Source: a virus. Taken from it: a DNA stretch of 37,525 bases. Location: IMG/VR virus record IMGVR_UViG_3300022204_000010, positions 1 through 37,525 of that record. The stretch is one strand, 5' to 3'. Both the position numbers and the translations under genes were made by a program. Positions 31,478 through 37,525 of this stretch are shown here, piece by piece. The notes below the pieces were generated by a model that saw nothing but the letters and a program-made list of their open reading frames with translations, ran no database searches and had not been told where the DNA came from. Every line of letters begins with the position of its first letter. The first letter of the stretch is position 1.

Positions 31478-33229
31478 ATGTCAGAAGAAAACGTAAATAT
31501 TAAGATCACACCGAAACTTGATGATTCAGGGCTGAAAAGCCTTGAACGTATTCTTCAGGAAATCAAAAAACCAATTCCAGTAAAAACAAGAACCGGAACA
31601 GATCCAAGATTGCCACAACGACCGGAACCGGCCAGAAGGGACAGCGGAGGAAGCAGGGGCAGGGGAAGAGAATCAAGCGGGGTATCTTCAATATCCACAG
31701 GTAAAAAGGCAGGAGAAACAGCAGCTTCAGGATTTCAGTCAGATCTTGATGAAGGAATGTCCGGCGGTTTTTATAATGCTTTCAGCAAACGGGCAGATAT
31801 TCTTAAAAGTTTTTCAAGAAAGAAAGCAGGCGATAGTAAATCCACTGGATTCAAAAAAGAAAATAATGATGTTTACGATCATGCTAAATATGCAACAGGT
31901 CAGGATAAAAAGGGCAGTTTTGAAAATGCCGTCTTTAAAAATGTAAAAATTGATAAAATGGATGTTCCGAAGTCCGGGGCTACCGGCGGGGCAAGCGGAT
32001 TTGTTCCCCCAGCTGGAGGCGGAGCGACCGGCGGGGCAACGGCCGGAGCAGGCGGGACCGGCGGTAAAATTTTAGGATCTATGGCAAAAGCCGTTCCCTT
32101 TGCCGGTGTTGCGATTGCCGGAATGGTTGCCGGAGCCTTAAAACTTGTCTCAGACGTAGGGAGACGGCACGTACAGGCCATTCAAAGCCAGAAAGGGACA
32201 TTCGGAGCGACCGGCGGTTATGTAAGCGGTGGAAGCGGTTATTTTGCCAGCTCGGAAGTTGCCCAGGCCGGAGTCGCTTCAGGTAAAATTTCCGGACAGG
32301 ATGTTTACAAAAAAGGGAATCTTGTCAGTAAAGATGAAATGAAATTTGCTGCCAGTCAGGGAGCCGGACTTTCTGAAGTTGTCGGATCTATGGCAAAACT
32401 GAAAATGGGAAACGCTGGGAAGGGTATTAATTATTACCGCGGGGCAGCTTCCGAAACCGGATTTTCAGGATTAAGACAAAATGAATATTTAAGCCAGCTT
32501 GCGAACCTTTCGGATTCATTCCGGAAAAAAGGTTTTTCAGGCGACATGACAGGTTTCACGGAATCGGCTGCCGGAATCGGCCGATCAGACGGGGCGACAA
32601 TGGACCCGTCCCGCAGAATGGCAATTACAGAACGGACGACCGGACAGGCCAAAAAGGGTATTTTTGGCGGTGGAATCGGTGGATCTATGGCTATGAGTCT
32701 TGCCCTTCAGAACAACAAAGGCGATTTTCATGCTGCCATGATGGATCTGGAAAAAAATGCTTCTTCCTATGGAATGCAGGGAGAAATGATGCTTCCGAAG
32801 GAATTAAGGGGAATTGAAGCGGTTAAACGTGGCGACAGTTACGCAGAAGCAACAGGCCTTACTTACAAAAAGAAATCCGGAATTAAGGATGCTTCAGCAA
32901 TTGATAAAGTTGGATTCAATCAAATCACTGCTTCAAAAAATGAACAAAATTCTATTTTTGCCGGTAAAGCCGGAGCTTCAGCAGCCCAGATCGGATTTGA
33001 AATGCAGAATCAATTACTGAAAATGTTTGAAAAAAATCAAGGGGCAATTGATTCACTGGCTAAAACAATTCACACCCTGGAAACAGGGGCTTTAAATGGC
33101 TTGAATACAGCAGTTGCCGAAATATCCCCGTCACTTAATGCCATTGTGAAAGGCGATTTCAGCGGAGCCGGAAAGGAAGTCATGGAATTACTGAAGAAAG
33201 GATTAAAAGAAGGACTTAAAATTTTATGA
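31478..33229 (+). CDS. Tail tape measure protein
   Basis: A 583-residue protein 6 nt after the chaperone pair. The start NVNIKITPKLDDSGLKSLER is a typical tape measure opening. A Gly/Ala-rich region (about 165-200) leads to a hydrophobic segment (GSMAKAVPFAGVAIAGMVAG, about 203-222), as in proteins that insert into the inner membrane. The rest is Gly- and helix-rich. It is short for a tape measure, implying a short tail or a second length-determining protein. It overlaps the next gene by 4 nt. Confidence 0.75.
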   Translation: MSEENVNIKITPKLDDSGLKSLERILQEIKKPIPVKTRTGTDPRLPQRPEPARRDSGGSRGRGRESSGVSSISTGKKAGETAASGFQSDLDEGMSGGFYNAFSKRADILKSFSRKKAGDSKSTGFKKENNDVYDHAKYATGQDKKGSFENAVFKNVKIDKMDVPKSGATGGASGFVPPAGGGATGGATAGAGGTGGKILGSMAKAVPFAGVAIAGMVAGALKLVSDVGRRHVQAIQSQKGTFGATGGYVSGGSGYFASSEVAQAGVASGKISGQDVYKKGNLVSKDEMKFAASQGAGLSEVVGSMAKLKMGNAGKGINYYRGAASETGFSGLRQNEYLSQLANLSDSFRKKGFSGDMTGFTESAAGIGRSDGATMDPSRRMAITERTTGQAKKGIFGGGIGGSMAMSLALQNNKGDFHAAMMDLEKNASSYGMQGEMMLPKELRGIEAVKRGDSYAEATGLTYKKKSGIKDASAIDKVGFNQITASKNEQNSIFAGKAGASAAQIGFEMQNQLLKMFEKNQGAIDSLAKTIHTLETGALNGLNTAVAEISPSLNAIVKGDFSGAGKEVMELLKKGLKEGLKIL

Positions 33230-34008
33230 CAACTATCCTGGAAGATCAAAAACGGCGGTCAGACGGCAGGGACAAAGGGGCAATCCTTGTAACTTATGCT
33301 GCCCCGCCAGAAACAGCAGTTATTAACTATCTTAAAGATAATATAAATCTGACCGGCCTTCAGGATCGTCAAATTGATTGTCCGGTTATTCAGGGACACC
33401 CTTTATTTCAGGAAGGTATTTCAGAAGCAGGATTTGACAGTATGTTCCCGAAAGTCGGTGTTGAATGGGTACGGGATCACAGAACTGAATTTCTGGGAAT
33501 GTCCGAAGGCCATTTTAAAAACAATGAAGATTTCAGAAATAAATTAAATCATGTTTCCCAGCAATTTGAAAAATACCGGATGCCCCCGCAAAGGATTTTT
33601 GATGAATTCATGAAAGCCAAAAATTTCCAGAAATTCAGCTGGAAGGTTAATTCAGAAATTGTCATTTGTGGATTTGATGCCGGAAATATCGGCCGGAAAA
33701 ATGCCCACTGGATCTATGAAGTAATCGACGGGCTTCTTCCATTGCTTGCAAATGATTTACCGCATATATATCAGGGAGTCGCAGTTACCCTTTCTGAAGA
33801 TGCCGAACCCAGCCTTTCTTCAACAGATTTTGCAAGGCCTGTTTTCGGTTTTGAAGTGAAATTATTTATAAGCCAAATAAAAACAGTTTTCCGAACAAAA
33901 CCGGATTTCCTTTTTGGCAAGATTAAAAAAATTGATGTTCACCTGGAAAAATCAAGGACTGAATTGAACCTGAATTCTTTCGACAAGGGAAATTTTGATA
34001 ACCGATAA
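33226..34008 (+). CDS. Unknown tail-associated protein
   Basis: A 260-residue protein overlapping the tape measure stop (ATGA). Mixed alpha/beta; no signal or membrane segment. Visible segments include VEWVRDHRTEFLGMSEGHFK and WIYEVIDGLLPLLANDLPHI, none recognised. Position after the tape measure is where baseplate or tail-completion proteins are usually found. It is the last gene of the operon. Confidence 0.55.
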   Translation: MTTILEDQKRRSDGRDKGAILVTYAAPPETAVINYLKDNINLTGLQDRQIDCPVIQGHPLFQEGISEAGFDSMFPKVGVEWVRDHRTEFLGMSEGHFKNNEDFRNKLNHVSQQFEKYRMPPQRIFDEFMKAKNFQKFSWKVNSEIVICGFDAGNIGRKNAHWIYEVIDGLLPLLANDLPHIYQGVAVTLSEDAEPSLSSTDFARPVFGFEVKLFISQIKTVFRTKPDFLFGKIKKIDVHLEKSRTELNLNSFDKGNFDNR

Positions 34009-34026
34009 AACCGGGAACGATACAAT
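34002..34026 (+). promoter_or_regulatory. Late promoter P7 (CCGATA class), leadered
   Basis: CCGATA (34002-34007), 13-nt spacer, TACAAT (34021-34026); start predicted near 34033. It shares the TGATAACCGATA context with P2. The leader contains a 22-bp palindrome and a GAGG ribosome site before ATG 34072. Confidence 0.65.
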
Positions 34027-34030
34027 TAAC

Positions 34031-34052
34031 TCGACGACATGAATGTCGTCGA
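34031..34052 (+). repeat. 22-bp palindrome at predicted mRNA 5' end
   Basis: Arms TCGACGACAT and ATGTCGTCGA separated by GA give a 10-bp perfect inverted repeat. It begins within 2 nt of the predicted start site of P7. It could be a DNA operator or a 5' RNA hairpin protecting the transcript. Its GC-rich CG steps stand out from the AT-rich surroundings. No T-run follows, so it is not a terminator. Confidence 0.7.
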
Positions 34053-34071
34053 CATACAAAAGAGGCAATGA

Positions 34072-37000
34072 ATGAACCCATTTGATAGACTTTCTGAAGT
34101 CGTAAGAGAAAATAAAAAAAAGATTATCAGCAATATTGTAAAGTCAACTTTAAAGATTGAAGTCAGAAAAGCCGGTTCTGTAAAATACTACAAAAAAATA
34201 GCAACAGGGAACCCGAAAACACCCTGGAGATATTTCTACACGAAAGAAGAATTCAAAGCCTATCAGTCGGAAAAAAACAAGGATTCCAAAAAATCATTAT
34301 GGGACAGTGTTGCCGATTATTTCAAAAAAAGCCCGAAAGAAACAAAAGAAGTCCTGAAGAAAGACTATAAAGAAAACAATGTGAAATCTTCTTTCGGTGT
34401 GACTGAATCCATTTTTATGGAACATGCCCTGGAATATTTCAAAAATAAGATAAAATGGGATCTTAAATTTGGAGCCGAACCAAAAGATCCAACCGGAGGC
34501 GGTGGAACTGGAAAGCCAGCAGGAAAACCAACTGGAAAACCGCCAGCGGGAAAACCAAAACTAAACATGAAGTTAATGAAGTTTTTCTATGAAAAATATG
34601 GAAGGCCTTCCCTGGTTATTCCTGAAAGCAAGCCAGCTGAAGATAATTTTGAAACCATGCCGGAACCTGAAGACGGAATTTCCAAACTTAAAAACAAGCT
34701 GGAATCTACAAAAAATTCAAAAATAGAAATACTCGAAAATGACATTTATGAAAACACAATGAAACTTTCAGAACTGGATGAAAGTCACCCGAATTACAGT
34801 GAATTAATTCAGGCGATTGAAGAAGATTCAGCCGAACTTGAAAGACTTCAAAACGGGGAACCGGAAGACAATTTTGAAACCATGCCTGAAGAAGAACCTG
34901 AATATAAAATTCCTTCAGTAGAAACAATGGAAAAACAATTCATTCAGTTACACTTGGAGCAAACAGCAGACTGGCTTATTGGAAGGGGAGATCCTGAATC
35001 AATTTCACAGGCCGAAATGGTAAAGCAGGAATTAAATAATATTTCTTCAAATATTACACCTATGGATATTCAGCAATTGAGATCTTTTTATAAAAGAATC
35101 GGAGTCGATATTGCCATAACAGAAGATCCAGAAATGGAAGGGAGCGACCTGGAAACACAATTTAAAAACAGTGTGGCCGGAGAATATGGAAATGAAGCGG
35201 TAAACCTGATTAAAACAGTAAAAAATCCAGATACATACGCAAGAAATGAGAACATGCCTTCAGCGGTTATGGCAAAAGATTTCCTTGAAGGTAAACTTCA
35301 GGAATATCAAAACATGGTTGATATTGCAAAAAAGAAATCCATGAAGGGAAACCCTATGGCACAGGATATAGCAAATACAGTAAAACCATTAATCCCAAAA
35401 GTAAAAGAAAAACTCGAAAATTTCAACTGGGAAACTGACACAGTTGAATCACTTATAGAATTTTTCAAAAATGAATTAGGTGATGAAACAGCCTCTTTTG
35501 ATGATGCTGTAAAAATGAAAAACAAGGCCGCTAAAAAAAGAGAACAAAGGGATAAACTTGAAGCACTTGGAAAAAAGTTTGATGATGAAAGAAATGAAAA
35601 AATAAAAGAAGATCAGAATAATTTTGAAACCATGCCGGATTCAAACCCAGTAAAAGAAGCCGTCCAGGAAGCGAAGGAAGAAATCGAAAAAGAAAAGGAC
35701 GAAAAACAGAGATTGCTTGATAATGCCGTGAAACCTGGAACGAAAATGATTATGAAAGCAAGCATAATGACAACAGGATTCGGGAAGAAAGCAAGATCAG
35801 TACCAACGCCAGAAGAAGAAGTCATAATCACTGAAGCAATTATAAAAGGGAATACAAATGAATTGGTTTATAAATATAAATCTGAAAGCTCGGCCGGATT
35901 TGCCCCAGCTTCCTCTTTTAAAAATTTACCAGAAACCGATCCCGAAAAAATAGACGAATTGATAAATGAAGCAACGCCAGAAAACAGAAACGAAACAAAA
36001 AAGAAAATAGTAGGAACCGAACTTACTGAAGATGAAGCTGAATTTCTTGTTGAAAAGAATGCTGCCGAAATAGAATTTTTACCCGAAAAAAGGGATTTTG
36101 GAATGAATGAATCTGGTATCAAGTTTAAGGAACCAGTATTAGATTACACTGCTTTCCCAGACAATGAACTGATTTCATTTAAAGAAAAAAATGTTTTAAA
36201 TATTCCGTTCCCGTCTTATTTCCCGAAGATCGATTTAAGATACATTCAGGATCTAAACTATAAACTACATGCAGTTGAGCTTGAAAACGGCAAATTATTA
36301 ATCCAGACCGATGAAGAAAGAATCGGATCTGGACCGGAAGGACTGATAAAACGATATGCCCTTGTTTCTTCAGATATGCTATCTTCTATTGAAAATTATG
36401 CAGTAATGCGGGAACGTGCTTTATATAAACAGGATTATATGAAAGGTTTAAGAGAAGATAATCCTGAAGCGACAGAAAAAGAAATAGAATTGCTATATAA
36501 ATCATACAGGAAAAAGAGAATTGGACCGCGTAAAGCGAAAAATTCAATGTCCTATGATAATTTCAACCATATATCAAACCATATATACGGTAGATATGTT
36601 TCAAAAAATGAAATCGAGAAGTTTAAAAATGTTTTCAATGAATACCGTAAAGTAAGGGAATATTCAGAAACTTCAAAAAGAAATTTAAAATTCAATACTG
36701 ATGACAGGATTAATAATTCAACCTATGTAAAAGGAAGGGAAACTTCCTATGGTGACTCCGGAACAGTTGACGATCTTCTTGATACTCATGGATTTAAAGT
36801 TAAAATGCAGAATGGAGATCCGGTTTCACCTGAAGCACTTGAACAGGTCAAAACAGCAGCCGATTCTGTTTATGGAGTATTTGGCAGTTTAAAAGAAATG
36901 TCTAAAGATTTTGGAATGAAAGTTTCACATTCAGGAAGTATGAGAATGCACGCAAGTAAAGAAGTCGGACTGTTTTTCCCAGCAATGCAGTCCATCGGTG

Positions 37001-37383
37001 TTTCATTTCATGGCGGTGAAAAACGTGCTGGATTAACATTTGCACATGAAGTAGGCCATTTTATCGATTATACAATCGGGAAGAAGTATAATAAATATCA
37101 TGCTTCAGAATCAGTTGGAAGTCTTGAATATGAGATAGCTGAAACCTTCAAATCTGGAATGAAGGGAGACTGGAAGAAAAAAGATTATTGGACCAGATCA
37201 ACTGAATGCTTTGCCAGATCAATGGAATGTTACTGGTTGAAAAAAACAAACCAACGACATAAAGAAAGGGACGGGGCAAACCCAGACGAAAAATACTTTA
37301 ATGAAAAAGTTGTCCCGTTAATTGAACGGTTTTTTGAAGAAAAGAAAGATATTCTTAAATCAATACTTGGGAAGTTGAAATGA
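34072..37383 (+). CDS. Large protein with C-terminal zincin metalloprotease domain
   Basis: An 1103-residue protein. The N-terminus has IVKSTL and a beta module (KAGSVKYYKKIATGNPKTPW, then RYFYTKEEF) like that of the polyvalent protein at 17454. A GKP-rich linker (about 140-165) follows. The motif NFETMP occurs three times (about 192, 267, 517) between charged coiled-coil segments. The C-terminal 150 residues are a zincin: LTFAHEVGHFIDY with His992, Glu993, His996, and downstream TECFARSMECY with Glu1045 as third ligand, as seen in phage polyvalent-type metallopeptidases. It has its own late promoter. Likely a virion protein injected or acting during entry; assembly protease is an alternative. 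Confidence 0.7.
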   Translation: MNPFDRLSEVVRENKKKIISNIVKSTLKIEVRKAGSVKYYKKIATGNPKTPWRYFYTKEEFKAYQSEKNKDSKKSLWDSVADYFKKSPKETKEVLKKDYKENNVKSSFGVTESIFMEHALEYFKNKIKWDLKFGAEPKDPTGGGGTGKPAGKPTGKPPAGKPKLNMKLMKFFYEKYGRPSLVIPESKPAEDNFETMPEPEDGISKLKNKLESTKNSKIEILENDIYENTMKLSELDESHPNYSELIQAIEEDSAELERLQNGEPEDNFETMPEEEPEYKIPSVETMEKQFIQLHLEQTADWLIGRGDPESISQAEMVKQELNNISSNITPMDIQQLRSFYKRIGVDIAITEDPEMEGSDLETQFKNSVAGEYGNEAVNLIKTVKNPDTYARNENMPSAVMAKDFLEGKLQEYQNMVDIAKKKSMKGNPMAQDIANTVKPLIPKVKEKLENFNWETDTVESLIEFFKNELGDETASFDDAVKMKNKAAKKREQRDKLEALGKKFDDERNEKIKEDQNNFETMPDSNPVKEAVQEAKEEIEKEKDEKQRLLDNAVKPGTKMIMKASIMTTGFGKKARSVPTPEEEVIITEAIIKGNTNELVYKYKSESSAGFAPASSFKNLPETDPEKIDELINEATPENRNETKKKIVGTELTEDEAEFLVEKNAAEIEFLPEKRDFGMNESGIKFKEPVLDYTAFPDNELISFKEKNVLNIPFPSYFPKIDLRYIQDLNYKLHAVELENGKLLIQTDEERIGSGPEGLIKRYALVSSDMLSSIENYAVMRERALYKQDYMKGLREDNPEATEKEIELLYKSYRKKRIGPRKAKNSMSYDNFNHISNHIYGRYVSKNEIEKFKNVFNEYRKVREYSETSKRNLKFNTDDRINNSTYVKGRETSYGDSGTVDDLLDTHGFKVKMQNGDPVSPEALEQVKTAADSVYGVFGSLKEMSKDFGMKVSHSGSMRMHASKEVGLFFPAMQSIGVSFHGGEKRAGLTFAHEVGHFIDYTIGKKYNKYHASESVGSLEYEIAETFKSGMKGDWKKKDYWTRSTECFARSMECYWLKKTNQRHKERDGANPDEKYFNEKVVPLIERFFEEKKDILKSILGKLK

Positions 37384-37416
37384 GCGAAAATATAAAAGAA
37401 GCACTGTAAAAATTTT

Positions 37417-37441
37417 CCGATAATTTGAAATTTGCTATCAT
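37417..37441 (+). promoter_or_regulatory. Late promoter P8 (CCGATA class), leaderless
   Basis: CCGATA (37417-37422), 13-nt spacer, TATCAT (37436-37441), 6 nt, then ATG 37448. Another ATG at 37444 is in a different frame, but spacing points to 37448. Confidence 0.65.
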
Positions 37442-37447
37442 GTATGA

Positions 37448-37525
37448 ATGAACAAGATAGCAAATTTCATTTTTCAATTTTTATGGTTTTTTGTAGTTTC
37501 CCCTTTTCACAAGAAAAAGGTTGTT
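37448..37525 (+). CDS. Start of a gene with a hydrophobic N-terminus, runs off the window
   Basis: Twenty-six codons remain open to the window end: MNKIANFIFQFLWFFVV followed by SPFHKKK. The hydrophobic stretch after a single Lys could be a signal peptide or membrane anchor. The ATG falls 7 nt after the -10 box of P8, matching the leaderless geometry. Function cannot be read. Confidence 0.5.
   Translation, partial: MNKIANFIFQFLWFFVVSPFHKKKVV

Noticed and set aside
31900-32181. Minus-strand frame rich in Pro/Ala
   Set aside because: Shadow of the Gly/Ala-rich tape measure sequence.
37380-37409. Nine-codon ORF overlapping the stop of the zincin gene
   Set aside because: Only nine codons; it could arise by chance from the ATGA at the stop, and a promoter follows directly.
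1-37525. tRNA genes, CRISPR arrays, insertion sequences, integrase or attachment sites
   Set aside because: I saw no cloverleaf-like clusters, spaced repeats, transposase motifs or recombinase genes. A tRNA scan was not possible by eye, so a divergent tRNA could be missed.

Overview
The window is a contiguous, AT-rich stretch of a contractile-tailed phage (myovirus) or prophage. Genes are tightly packed, with many ATGA or TGATG stop/start overlaps. There is no rRNA, tRNA, CRISPR array or insertion sequence that I can see. The host cannot be fixed from sequence alone. A probable u-spanin (lipoprotein signal plus C-terminal membrane helix) points to a two-membrane host. Base and codon use would fit a low-GC diderm such as a spirochaete (Leptospira-like), but that is a weak inference.

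Layout. 1-289: 3' end of an HNH endonuclease gene. 355-525: terminator, sigma70-type promoter, a possible small RNA and a late promoter. 532-1976: lysis cassette (endolysin candidate, holin candidate, u-spanin). 2041-6000: regulation (RHH protein, BRO antirepressor, a 30-residue Ner-like ORF) and recombination (candidate annealing protein, PD-(D/E)XK nuclease, zinc-binding protein). 6009-11279: second early operon with a small membrane protein, ASCH-like protein, winged-helix replication initiator with a possible internal origin, D12 adenine methylase with an altered motif, RusA-like resolvase, ParB-XRE protein and DnaQ-like exonuclease. 11295-20630: terminase subunits, coiled-coil protein, a MuF-type protein split by one stop codon, cold-shock-like protein, unknown virion-type proteins and a 792-residue polyvalent protein (pyrophosphatase-like plus ParB). 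20782-23903, minus strand: Cys-rich fibre extension, fibre, tail protein I-like and baseplate J. 23981-34008, plus strand: fused baseplate protein, spike, hub, sheath, tube, chaperone with a frameshift, tape measure and an unknown protein. 34072-37383: 1103-residue protein with a C-terminal zincin metalloprotease domain. 37448-end: start of another gene.

Main discovery. Eight intergenic sites, plus one inside the dnaQ-like gene, share CCGATA, a 13-14 nt spacer and a TAnnnT -10 box. The eight precede the lysis and morphogenesis genes, including both sides of the divergent 23.9 kb junction. At six of them the ATG starts exactly 7 nt after the -10 box, so the mRNA should begin at the A of the start codon (leaderless). 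The other two have leaders with Shine-Dalgarno sequences. Early operons instead have TTGACx/TATAAT-type promoters, and three of the control regions carry the shared 10-mer TGTCTCATTA. This suggests a dedicated late-transcription programme coupled to leaderless translation.

Three sites look like recoding or gene splitting: an A9 run in the tail chaperone (net +1 or -2), a CCCTTTC heptamer at the end of the tail fibre (-1), and a single in-frame TAA inside the MuF-type protein. No portal or major capsid gene is recognisable despite a full terminase and tail set. Those genes either lie outside the window or are too divergent to recognise.
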